Of a DNA stretch of 64,000 nt, positions 42,183-50,312 are shown in pieces. Source of the DNA: Pseudarthrobacter chlorophenolicus A6 (GTDB lineage Bacteria > Actinomycetota > Actinomycetes > Actinomycetales > Micrococcaceae); contig NC_011886.1 in the NCBI RefSeq assembly GCF_000022025.1, positions 4,325,953-4,389,952 on the forward strand, written 5' to 3'. A program made the position numbers and the translations under genes. The notes beneath the pieces are model-generated. The model worked only from the letters and a program-made list of their open reading frames with translations, was not told the DNA's origin and did not search any database. Numbering within the stretch: position 1 is the stretch's first letter; the number at the start of each line of letters is the position of its first letter.

Positions 42183-43877
42183 TCAGCGTGCACGTTCAAC
42201 GCGCTTTTCATCCCACACCGGCTCCGCGGATTCATAAACCTTGCCGTCAGAACCGAAGACCAGGAACCGGTCGAAGGTCCGCGCGAACCAGCGGTCGTGC
42301 GTTACGGCAAGGACGGTGCCTTCAAAGTGGTCGATGGCCCGTTCCAGTGCCTCGGCTGAGTGCAGGTCCAGGTTGTCCGTGGGCTCATCGAGCAGGAGCA
42401 GCGTGGCGCCGGACAGCTGCAGGAGCAGGATCTGGAACCGTGCCTGCTGCCCGCCGGAGAGCGATTCGTATTTCTGCTCCGACTGGCCGGCCAGGCCGTA
42501 CCCGTCCAGGGCGCCCGCCGCCGCTTCACGGCCAAGGCCGGACCTGTGTTCGTCTCCCCGGTGCAGGATCTCCAGCAACGTCTTGCCCAGGAGGTCCGGA
42601 CGGACGTGGGTCTGGGCGAAGAAGCCGGGCCGGATCCGCGCGCCCAGTTTCACGGTCCCTTCGTGCGGGACCTCCGCGATCTCTACGTCGGATACGGGTA
42701 CATGCTCGCGCTCGGGGTCGGTGCCGCCCGTAGCGAGAAGCCGCAGAAAGTGGGATTTGCCGGACCCGTTGGAGCCCAGGACCCCCACACGGTCACCGAA
42801 CCACACCTCGGTGGAGAACGGCTTCATCAGCCCGGTGAGCTCCAGCCGCTCGGCCACGATGGCGCGCTTGGCTGTCCTGCCGCCTTTGAGCCTCATCTGG
42901 ACGTTCTGTTCAACCGGCAGGGCCTCGGGCGGGCCCGCCTCAAGGAACTTGGCCAGTCGGGTCTGGGCTGCGTGGTACCGGTTGGCCATGTCCGAGCGGA
43001 AGGCCGCCTTGTTTTTGTACATGTTGACGAGTTCCTTGAGCTTCACGTGCTCCTCGTCCCAGCGCTTGCGCAACTCCTCGAAGCGGGCATTCCGGTCTGC
43101 ACGGGCGTCAACGTAGGAGCCGAACCCGCCGCCGTGGATCCAGGCCGCTGCACCGTTGATTCCCGGTTCCAGGGTGACGATGCGCCCGGCAGCATTGTTC
43201 AGCAGTTCCCGGTCGTGGCTGATGAAGAAGACGGTCTTCCGGGATTCATTGAGCTTGTCTTCAAGCCAGCGCTTGCCGGGCACGTCAAGGTAGTTGTCCG
43301 GTTCGTCGAGCAGCAGCAGGTCATCGGGGCCGGCAAACAGGGCTTCAAGGACCAGGCGCTTTTGTTCGCCGCCGGACAGGCTCGACGCCGGGCGGTGCTG
43401 CGCGCGGTCGAACGGCAGGCCCAGCGCGGCCATACACACCTCGTCCCACACGGTCTCCACGTCGTATCCGCCGGCGTCGCCCCAGTCAACGATGGCCTGG
43501 GCGTACCGCATCTGGGCGGGCTCGTCATCGTCCTCCATCATGGCCAGCTCCGCCTCGTCCACCTCGCGGGCGGCCGCGGCGAGGGCAGGGGGAGCTGCGG
43601 AGACCAGCAGGTCCCGGACGGTTGAGTCATCGCGGACCTGGCCCACGAACTGGCGCATGATGCCCATGGTCCCGGAGCGGCCCACAACTCCCTCATCGGG
43701 GACCAGATCGCCGGCGATGATCCGGAACAGTGTGGTTTTTCCCGTGCCGTTCGGTCCGATCAGGGCTGTCTTGGTGCCGTCCGGAACCTTGAAGGTCACC
43801 CCGTTCAGCAGCTGGGTGCCGTCGGAGAGGAAGTAGTCGATGCCGGAAACGTCAATATGAGCCACGGGTTCCATCAT
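42183..43877 (-). CDS. ABC-F family ATPase
   Basis: This 564-residue soluble protein carries two ABC domains and no membrane segments. The first has GPNGTGKTT and LSGGEQKRLVLEALF with LLDEPDNYLD; the second has GSNGSGKSH and LSGGQQARFQILLLQL with LLDEPTDNLD. The inter-domain linker (about 240-330) is helical and charged. Family knowledge: ABC-F proteins act on the ribosome E site, either in translation or in antibiotic protection. The linker length alone does not tell which. The start is either ATG 43877 or the adjacent ATG 43874. An RNA-level attenuator was not seen. Confidence 0.9.
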   Translation of the reverse strand: MMEPVAHIDVSGIDYFLSDGTQLLNGVTFKVPDGTKTALIGPNGTGKTTLFRIIAGDLVPDEGVVGRSGTMGIMRQFVGQVRDDSTVRDLLVSAAPPALAAAAREVDEAELAMMEDDDEPAQMRYAQAIVDWGDAGGYDVETVWDEVCMAALGLPFDRAQHRPASSLSGGEQKRLVLEALFAGPDDLLLLDEPDNYLDVPGKRWLEDKLNESRKTVFFISHDRELLNNAAGRIVTLEPGINGAAAWIHGGGFGSYVDARADRNARFEELRKRWDEEHVKLKELVNMYKNKAAFRSDMANRYHAAQTRLAKFLEAGPPEALPVEQNVQMRLKGGRTAKRAIVAERLELTGLMKPFSTEVWFGDRVGVLGSNGSGKSHFLRLLATGGTDPEREHVPVSDVEIAEVPHEGTVKLGARIRPGFFAQTHVRPDLLGKTLLEILHRGDEHRSGLGREAAAGALDGYGLAGQSEQKYESLSGGQQARFQILLLQLSGATLLLLDEPTDNLDLHSAEALERAIDHFEGTVLAVTHDRWFARTFDRFLVFGSDGKVYESAEPVWDEKRVERAR

Positions 43878-43956
43878 CCCACGCCCAGGTCCCCCGGCTT
43901 CTTTTCCGGACCTGCTGGCCCGGCGGCCCGCAGGTCCGGATATCAGGGCAAGGGCC

Positions 43957-45945
43957 CTACCCGGCGGCGGTGAGGAAAGCCTTCAGCAGCGGGCCCGAGG
44001 TGGTGGCGCCGAGGCCGCCGTCCTCCACGAAGACTGCCACGGCCAGGTCGCCGTGGACGGCCACGATCCAGGCGTGGGTCTTGGGCGGGTTTTCGTTGCC
44101 GAATTCCGCGGTTCCGGTTTTGGCTCCCACAGGTTGGCCGGGAACGCTGGACAGGAACCCGGCGTGGCCGGATGTCACCACGGCGCGCATCATGTCAGCG
44201 AGGGAGGCTGCCTCCGCAGCGGTGATCGGTTTGTCCGACGCCGTCGACGGGGCTTCGGCACTTGCCGTCGCGGAGGGTTGCGCGGACGGCGCAGCGGATC
44301 CGCTGGCGGTCCCGGCGGCGGCAGCACCGCCGTCGGGGTTCAGGACAAGCTGGGGCGAAACCGGCGCACCCTTGGCCACTGCGCCGGCCATCATCGCGGC
44401 GGCCAGCGGGGAAAGCAACACCTTGCCCTGGCCGATCATGGAAGCGGCGTGCTCCGTTCCGGCGGCCTCGGCGGGGACCGAACCCAGGAAGGCGTCGGCA
44501 CCCAGGGACGGCGCCTCGACGGCCAGTCCCATGGCCATCGCCGCTGCCTCAAGCTGGCCCTGGGACACGGAATCCCGGGCGGCGATGAACGCCGTGTTGC
44601 AGGAATGCGCGAATGCGTCCCGCAGGGTCACCGAGCCGAGCGAGCCTTCCGGGTAGCCCTCGGCATTCTTGAACGTGCGCCCGTCCACATTCAGCGTGGG
44701 GGTGCACTGCACCTTCGAATCCGGCGTCAGCCCGTTGCGGAACATGGCCAGCGAATCAACCATCTTGAACGTCGAACCGGGTGCGTACTGCCCCAGCATG
44801 GCCGTGTTGTAGCCGTTGCTGCCGGGGCCGGAAGCTGCGGCAAGGACGGCACCGCTGGATGGACGGAGTGCCACGATCGCCGAGGCCGGCTTCACGTCCT
44901 GGAGGGTGGTTTCGGCCAGGGTCTGCAGGCGGGGATCCAGGGTGGTCTTAAGCGGAGTGCCCGGCTGGGGCGCGATTTCGAAGAGGACCCGGCGCGGGTC
45001 AGTGGCCGCGGACTGGATCTGTTCACGGGTCAGGTCAGCGCGCTGGGCGCGGATCACGACGGCGTCAGTTCCCCTGAGCTGCTCGTCGTACTGCTGCTGC
45101 AGGCCGCCGACGCCGGTCGCATCTCCGGCGGTCAGCTTGCCTTCCGAGGCTTCGATCTGTTCGGCCGTGGCCTGGCCGACGGACCCGAGCACGGCGCGGG
45201 CGAAGGTCCTGTTGGGCGCGAGCGGCACCGAATCCGGAATCGCGCGGGCACCGGGGATGGCCGCAATCTGTTCGTTGGTGACGGTGCGGCCTTCTTCGCG
45301 CAGGGTGATGGCGGGGACGAATGCTTCCGCGCCCGAGGCCTTGACCTGCTGGGTGTAGCCGGCCGGGTCCACTCCCACAAGGGCCGCCAGTTTCGCCGCG
45401 GAATCGGCCGGATCTGCGGCCCCCAGTTGCGGCTTGTCGATCCCCACGTTCACCACGGGCCGGTAGGTGACCAGCGGGACGTCTCCGGCTCCCAGGATGT
45501 CGGCGCGCTGGGGCGACCGTGTGCCTTTGGTGAGGATCTCCGAATCGTTGAGGTCCGGCGCCAGGCTGGCGGGGTTCCAGACCGTCAGCCACTTGTCCCC
45601 GGACTTCCGGAAGGCAGCGGACGTGGTGTACTTCCAGTCGCTGTCGGCGATCTTCCAGCTGTAGGTCAACGGCGCTGAGGCGTTCTCGCCGTCCACAGTG
45701 ATTTCCCCCGCCTCGACGGTGGGCTTGGCCGGGTCCAGGGATGCGAAAACATTCTTCAGCTGCTCGTTTGCTGCTGCAGCGTCTTTGCCGTCAAAGGCCA
45801 CGCCGCCAACGTCGAGTCCGGAAACGGCTGATGCCAGCTGCCGGGCTGCGGCTTCCGCGCCGCCCCGTCCGTCGTCGCATGCCACCAGCGACGTTCCGAG
45901 AATAAGCGCAGCTACGGCAAGTGAAAGTTTTGTTGATTTCCCCAT
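43957..45945 (-). CDS. class B penicillin-binding protein with MecA_N-like domain, lipoprotein
   Basis: This 662-residue exported protein starts with a signal peptide and lipobox LVAC (Cys23). Residues about 28-145 resemble the NTF2-like MecA_N domain, about 155-310 the PBP dimerisation domain, and about 330-662 the transpeptidase. The catalytic motifs are complete: STFK (Ser391), SCN (448-450) and KTGT (609-612). An Ala/Ser/Pro-rich insert of about 35 residues (about 537-572) interrupts the transpeptidase domain before the KTG motif. The enzyme cross-links peptidoglycan on the outer face. The MecA_N domain is often found in low-affinity PBPs, so reduced beta-lactam binding is possible but not shown. 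The ATG at 45945 is supported by the signal peptide. Confidence 0.9.
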   Translation of the reverse strand: MGKSTKLSLAVAALILGTSLVACDDGRGGAEAAARQLASAVSGLDVGGVAFDGKDAAAANEQLKNVFASLDPAKPTVEAGEITVDGENASAPLTYSWKIADSDWKYTTSAAFRKSGDKWLTVWNPASLAPDLNDSEILTKGTRSPQRADILGAGDVPLVTYRPVVNVGIDKPQLGAADPADSAAKLAALVGVDPAGYTQQVKASGAEAFVPAITLREEGRTVTNEQIAAIPGARAIPDSVPLAPNRTFARAVLGSVGQATAEQIEASEGKLTAGDATGVGGLQQQYDEQLRGTDAVVIRAQRADLTREQIQSAATDPRRVLFEIAPQPGTPLKTTLDPRLQTLAETTLQDVKPASAIVALRPSSGAVLAAASGPGSNGYNTAMLGQYAPGSTFKMVDSLAMFRNGLTPDSKVQCTPTLNVDGRTFKNAEGYPEGSLGSVTLRDAFAHSCNTAFIAARDSVSQGQLEAAAMAMGLAVEAPSLGADAFLGSVPAEAAGTEHAASMIGQGKVLLSPLAAAMMAGAVAKGAPVSPQLVLNPDGGAAAAGTASGSAAPSAQPSATASAEAPSTASDKPITAAEAASLADMMRAVVTSGHAGFLSSVPGQPVGAKTGTAEFGNENPPKTHAWIVAVHGDLAVAVFVEDGGLGATTSGPLLKAFLTAAG

Positions 45946-46028
45946 GGCGCCATTATCCACCGAGTTGGATGGGCTTTTCCCACGCCACGGCACCACCGGG
46001 CCGGCCGGACGGCAGGACTCCGCCGGTC

Positions 46029-47477
46029 TTACGGGAGGCCAAGGCCGAGGGCCGGGAGCCCCATGCCGAACATGTCCTTGAGGGCATACGTGGCGGCGTG
46101 CATCCCGGGCATCCCGGTAACTCCGGGGCCGGGAGGCGTGGCCGAGGAGCAAAGGTATACGCCGGGCAACGGGGTCCGCCACGGCACGGGTGACACCACC
46201 GGCCGCTGGATGAGGCCCCTGAGGTCCATGGTCCCCACGCTGAAATCCCCGCCAATATAGTTCCGGTTATAGCGGGAGAGTTCCGCCGCGGTGACGGTGT
46301 TGGAGTCCACGATCAGGTCGCGGAATCCGGGAGCGAACCGTTCCAGCTGTGCTGTCACGGCCTCTGTCATGTCCTTGGTGGACCCGGCAGGAACGTGGCA
46401 GTACGTCCACAGCGTGTGCCGTCCTGCGGGGGCACGGGTGGCGTCAAAGCGTGAGGGCTGTGCCACAAGGACATACGGGCGGTCCGGGTGCCTGCCCGCG
46501 GTTACCGCATTTTCCGAGCGCGCCAGTTCCTCGCGGGTCCCGCCCACGTGTACGGTTCCCGCGTCAGCCAGCCCGGCGGCCTGCCATGGAACCGGACCGG
46601 ACAGGATGAAGTCCACCTTGCAGGAGCCGTTTCCGTAGCGGAAGGACTCCAGCGATGAGCGGTAGCGATGCGGCAGCGCACCGCCGGCCATGCCGGCGAA
46701 TCCGCGTGGGGAAACGTTCAGCAGGGATGCCCGCGCGGGGGGAAGGTCGGTGAGCCGGTCCACCGGAAAGTCCGTGTGGATGAGCCCGCCGTGGTCCCGG
46801 ATGTCCTGTGCCAGGGCCGCCGCGATGGCTGCGGACCCGCCCACCGGAATTGGCCAGCCGCCCGCGTGGCCCAAGGCTCCCAGCATCAGGCCTGCGCCGG
46901 AGGCGGCCAGTGAGGGCTGGTGGGAGATGGCATGGGCGGCCACTCCACTCAGGAGCGCCGGGGCCTTGTCTTCGCGGAACCTGAGGTTCCACAGGAAAGA
47001 TCCCTGCTCTGCGGTCCGCGCCCCGAATATCCCGGCGGCCAACGGATTCCTGGGGATCCGCAGCAACTGGTCCTGGGTGAAATCCATGATGTCCGCGGTC
47101 CGGGCCACCAGCGGTGCCATGAGGTGCCGGTATGCAGCGCCGTCCTTCCCCAGTTCAAAGGCCGTCCTGTCCAGTGACCGGTAGGCCAGGGCGGCCCGGC
47201 CGCCGTCCAGCGGTGAAGCGAAGGAGAGTTCAGGCGTGACCAGGTCCACCCGGCGTGCGAGCTCGAAGGCCCGGAAGAAGGGGGAGGCCAGTGCCATCGG
47301 GTGGACCGCTGAACAGACGTCGTGGAAGTGGCCCGGCTGCATGAGTTCGGTGGTGCGGGTACCGCCGCCGATTGACCCGGCTGCCTCGAAGACTTCCACG
47401 GACAGGCCGGCGCGCGCCATGATGGCCGCCGCCGCAAGTCCGTTGGGTCCTGCACCGACAACGTTGACATCAGGCAT
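46029..47477 (-). CDS. FAD-dependent oxidoreductase, phytoene-dehydrogenase-like
   Basis: This 482-residue protein has the FAD-binding loop VGAGPNGLAAAAIMARAGLSV near its N-terminus, followed by GGGTRTTEL, and a C-terminal FAD segment GVYLCSSATPPGPGVTGMPG with the family pattern. It belongs to the NAD(P)/FAD-dependent group related to phytoene desaturase/CrtI and to the mammalian PYROXD2. No carotenoid synthesis genes are nearby, so a carotenoid role is not assumed. It overlaps the GT87-like membrane protein gene by 8 nt, so the two are translationally coupled. Confidence 0.85.
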   Translation of the reverse strand: MPDVNVVGAGPNGLAAAAIMARAGLSVEVFEAAGSIGGGTRTTELMQPGHFHDVCSAVHPMALASPFFRAFELARRVDLVTPELSFASPLDGGRAALAYRSLDRTAFELGKDGAAYRHLMAPLVARTADIMDFTQDQLLRIPRNPLAAGIFGARTAEQGSFLWNLRFREDKAPALLSGVAAHAISHQPSLAASGAGLMLGALGHAGGWPIPVGGSAAIAAALAQDIRDHGGLIHTDFPVDRLTDLPPARASLLNVSPRGFAGMAGGALPHRYRSSLESFRYGNGSCKVDFILSGPVPWQAAGLADAGTVHVGGTREELARSENAVTAGRHPDRPYVLVAQPSRFDATRAPAGRHTLWTYCHVPAGSTKDMTEAVTAQLERFAPGFRDLIVDSNTVTAAELSRYNRNYIGGDFSVGTMDLRGLIQRPVVSPVPWRTPLPGVYLCSSATPPGPGVTGMPGMHAATYALKDMFGMGLPALGLGLP

Positions 47478-48930
47478 GGGTGGATTCCTTCCGGTGCAAC
47501 AGCGACCCTGACGTCCGGCGGAAATCCAGGCGGAGCCGGTCGGACGCGTTACTGAAGGGGCCGCCGTGCGGATCATCAAGGTTGTGCCGGCGGATGGGGT
47601 CGTAGCGGGGGTCGTAGATGTCCCAGGTGACCCGGGCCATCAGGTAGGTCACGGCGACCATGTGCGCTGCCACCGCCAGCACGTAGTAGGGCATGTCGAG
47701 GTTGTGCTGGGAGGAGCCCGCGCTGGTCACCTGCCCAAGGTACATCCACACCGCGGCCCAGTGCAGGCCCTCGATTCCCTGCCACACCAGGAAATCCCGC
47801 CACTTCGGACGGGCCAGCGCAAGCAGCGGAATGAGCCAGAGCACGAACTGGGGTGAATAGGCCTTCCCCGTCAGGACGAAGGCGGCCACCAGCAGGAACG
47901 CCAGCTGCGCCAGGCGTGGCCGGCGCGGAGCGGACAGGGCAACAACGGCAACCAGGACACACGCCAGGGCGAAAAACCCGATGGACAGCATGTCAATGGC
48001 TGCCGGGCTGATGACGGGCCGTTGAAGCTTTGCCGCCACAAGGTTGTAGGCGAACCACGGCGAACCATATCCTGCGTCCCGGCTGGCGTTGAACTGGAAG
48101 TAGTAGGCCCAGCCGCCGGGATTTGCTGCGGCGAACGGCAGGTTGACTGCTGCCCAGCTGACCGCCGCGGCTGATGTTGTGGCCAGCAGCGGCCGGAATT
48201 TACCGGTACGTACGGCCAACAGGAGGACGGCCGCCGGGAACAAGAGGGCATAGGCGTTGGCTGCTACCGCCAGTCCGGTAAGGATTCCGGCAGCGACGGG
48301 ACGCCGGGCAGCAAAGAAATACATGCCGACGGCCAGCAGGCAGACAGCCCAGAGGTCCCAGTTGATGGTGCCCGCCAGGACCAGACCAGGTGCCACGGCC
48401 ACCATGGCCGCATCCCACGGACGGCGGGCGGAAATCCGGGCTGTAGCAAGGACGGCAATCATGGCCGCCACGGCAAGCAGGACGGCGTTGATATCGAAGA
48501 AAGCCAGCACCCGGGCGTCGGAAATACCCTGGCCCGGGACCAACAGTGCGGTCACACCCGCAACAAGGCCCACCACAACCGGGTACTCGAAGGGGCTGCT
48601 GACGATGGGGAAGGCGCCATCGGCAAGGCCCCGGTTGCGGAACAGCTCGGGAAGGTCGGAATAGCAGGTGGCGTAGAACTGGGTGGGGGATTCCCATCCG
48701 TACGCCCGGCAGTACCCCTTGGCGAGGACTCCCAGGAGGGCTGCAGCGAGGGTCAGCAAAATGAGCACACGATCCACGGTGAACGGTCCGGGGGACACCA
48801 CTCCCGGCTCCGATCTGCGCCCCAACGGCCCGCCCACCAGCTCGGTGAAGTTCCGGAGCAGCACGTCGCTGCGGCTGGGAACAACCAGCCTGGACGGTCC
48901 ACGGCGCCCCCGGGGCTCGGTGTCCTGCAT
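47470..48930 (-). CDS. GT87-like polyprenyl mannosyltransferase family membrane protein
   Basis: This 486-residue protein has about 11-12 membrane segments. The extracytoplasmic loop after segment 1 has YGWESPTQFYATCYSDLPELF and SSPFEYPVVV, features of DUF2029/GT87 proteins. GKAYSPQFVLWLIPLLALARP is the conserved C-terminal family motif. Family knowledge: mycobacterial relatives use polyprenyl-phosphate-mannose or -arabinose to extend envelope glycans. The soluble C-terminal tail is about 60 residues long. The ATG at 48930 is chosen because upstream residues show no homology. Coupled to the FAD oxidoreductase. Confidence 0.8.
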   Translation of the reverse strand: MQDTEPRGRRGPSRLVVPSRSDVLLRNFTELVGGPLGRRSEPGVVSPGPFTVDRVLILLTLAAALLGVLAKGYCRAYGWESPTQFYATCYSDLPELFRNRGLADGAFPIVSSPFEYPVVVGLVAGVTALLVPGQGISDARVLAFFDINAVLLAVAAMIAVLATARISARRPWDAAMVAVAPGLVLAGTINWDLWAVCLLAVGMYFFAARRPVAAGILTGLAVAANAYALLFPAAVLLLAVRTGKFRPLLATTSAAAVSWAAVNLPFAAANPGGWAYYFQFNASRDAGYGSPWFAYNLVAAKLQRPVISPAAIDMLSIGFFALACVLVAVVALSAPRRPRLAQLAFLLVAAFVLTGKAYSPQFVLWLIPLLALARPKWRDFLVWQGIEGLHWAAVWMYLGQVTSAGSSQHNLDMPYYVLAVAAHMVAVTYLMARVTWDIYDPRYDPIRRHNLDDPHGGPFSNASDRLRLDFRRTSGSLLHRKESTHA

Positions 48931-48980
48931 GTTCCCGAGCTTACAGCCCGCCCCCGGGCGGGAAGCCACGGGGGCGGGTG

Positions 48981-49118
48981 TCAGCGCAGGCCTCCCATTT
49001 GCTGGTGCATCACTGCAAAGGCGTCGTCGCGGTGCTGTTCCAGCAGCCGGCGGTTGAACCCGGCTTTGCCTGGCCGCCTGCGGACTCGCGTCAGCAGCTT
49101 GCGGATTTTTCGAATCAA
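48981..49118 (-). CDS. small basic protein, hypothetical
   Basis: This 45-residue ORF encodes a strongly basic peptide: about 11 Arg/Lys lie in the first 24 residues (IRKIRKLLTRVRRRPGK) and the tail is neutral. I do not recognise it. The case for translation is the ribosome binding site: AAGGAGG sits 8 nt before the TTG at 49118, one of the best in the window. An in-frame GTG only 2 nt after AAGGAG is too close to be used. It is 50 bp downstream-strand from the GT87-like gene start, so it would be the promoter-proximal partner of that gene. Confidence 0.5.
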   Translation of the reverse strand: MIRKIRKLLTRVRRRPGKAGFNRRLLEQHRDDAFAVMHQQMGGLR

Positions 49119-49467
49119 GGTACTCACCTCCTTGGAAGATGTAAGGAAGATTTTGGGCGCGGCAAATAGAGCCATTGCCGAAACGTGAATTGGGCATAAA
49201 GAATCACCGAAAAAGAGGGCACATGAAATTCGGTGAATCAGGCGGCAATTAAAGGCGCACCTGGATAAACGGGAATACCGTCAGCAGGAGGCGGCTGCCC
49301 ACAAGCGCGTACGGAAGGTACGGGCACCGATGCACGGGATGCCAAGGCAAACCAAGGCAGGCAGGCATAGACGGCATGCACAGGCCATGGCACTCAGTTA
49401 AATTGCACTCAAGCTTCCGGCAGGTCCGGCATCAAGGAATCCGCCGCCAGCGCGGCGGAATCACGGG
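49119..49467. other. AT-richer intergenic stretch, no gene seen
   Basis: About 350 bp between two small ORFs. It is clearly lower in GC than the flanks (for example 49140-49270). A hairpin CCGCCGC-CAGC-GCGGCGG at 49441-49458 lies just after the stop of the upstream small ORF and may end its transcript. The promoter of the basic-protein gene should lie here. Confidence 0.45.
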
Positions 49468-49563
49468 CTAGTGGCCGGCGCGGCCCTGCGGAAAGTGCAC
49501 CTCGTGAGCGGAGGCCGGGGCAGCATTGACGGCCACATTCCATTCGCCAGTCAAAGTCATCAT
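49468..49563 (-). CDS. very small ORF with strong ribosome binding site, hypothetical
   Basis: A 31-residue ORF starts at ATG 49563 (or the adjacent ATG 49560). It is preceded by GAGGAGGTTGGGAG, a strong ribosome binding site, and ends at 49468 just before the hairpin at 49441-49458. The peptide begins MMTLTGEWNVAVNAAP and ends in a His/Gly-rich HEVHFPQGRAGH. No family is recognised. The Shine-Dalgarno and the closing hairpin suggest a real small gene; length alone cannot prove it. Confidence 0.4.
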   Translation of the reverse strand: MMTLTGEWNVAVNAAPASAHEVHFPQGRAGH

Positions 49564-49687
49564 TCTCCCAACCTCCTCTTCTTTCATTCGCGGCATCGTG
49601 TGGATGCGGCAGCACGGGCAGTGCCCCGGCAGAAAAGTCCTGGGGCTTGGAATAAAGGTACACCACGAATTACGCTGCGGCTATCCT

Positions 49688-49699
49688 TTTGTGCACAAA
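49688..49699. promoter_or_regulatory. palindrome upstream of the 31-residue ORF
   Basis: TTTGTGCACAAA is a perfect 12-bp palindrome, 125 bp upstream of the small ORF and 29 bp past the phosphatase stop. It also contains TTGTGCACA, which looks like a DnaA box. Its role is unknown. Confidence 0.3.
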
Positions 49700-49727
49700 T
49701 AGAAGAAATTCTTTAGGTAACTGGTGT

Positions 49728-50312
49728 TCAGAGTCCCCAGCGGACAATTGCGGGAGTCTTCTTATCCCATCCGAGCGTGCATACCTTTGCCGTGCCGAGG
49801 ACGAAATGCCGGCCTTCAACGGGAGGCAGTTCCAGCCAGCGAGCGGTCAGGATGCGGGAAAAATGCCCGTGGGCCACCACCAGCACGTTGTCCATTCCGG
49901 ATTCGAGGACGCGGCCGATGATCTTGTCAGCCCTCGCCGCCACCTCGTCCAGGCTCTCGCCATTGGGCACGCCGTTGGTCCAGATCAGGTAGTCCGGGTT
50001 GTCCTTGCGGATGAGGTCGGAACTGATGCCCTCGTAGTCGCCGTAGTTCCATTCGACGGCGAGGGGTTCGTGCTGGGCATCGGGGAAGCCTGCCAGCTCA
50101 GCCGTCCGGCGCGCACGGCGCAACGGGGACGTGAGGACCAGGTCGAAGTCCACACCATCCAGTGCCTTGCGGGCTTCAACGGCCTGCTGTTCACCTTCAA
50201 CGGTGAGCGGCAGGTCCGTGAGCCCGGTGTACTGGCCGCTCTTGGACCATTCCGTCTCGCCGTGGCGGAGGATCCAGAGCTGGGGACGCGGGGCGAGGGC
50301 GGGATTGGTCAC
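49728..50312 (-). CDS. histidine phosphatase family protein
   Basis: This 194-residue protein has the phosphohistidine motif LRHGET (His17), SPLRRARRTAEL, the acid WNYGDYEG, and a second catalytic His in VVAHGHFSRIL. It resembles the phosphoglycerate mutase-like acid phosphatases. The substrate is not visible. The GTG start at 50312 overlaps the CCA enzyme stop by 4 nt (GTGA), so the two are translationally coupled. Confidence 0.9.
   Translation of the reverse strand: MTNPALAPRPQLWILRHGETEWSKSGQYTGLTDLPLTVEGEQQAVEARKALDGVDFDLVLTSPLRRARRTAELAGFPDAQHEPLAVEWNYGDYEGISSDLIRKDNPDYLIWTNGVPNGESLDEVAARADKIIGRVLESGMDNVLVVAHGHFSRILTARWLELPPVEGRHFVLGTAKVCTLGWDKKTPAIVRWGL

Noticed and set aside
44053..45678. 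541-codon plus-strand frame over the penicillin-binding protein
   Set aside because: Shadow frame; the minus-strand gene has STFK, SCN and KTGT.
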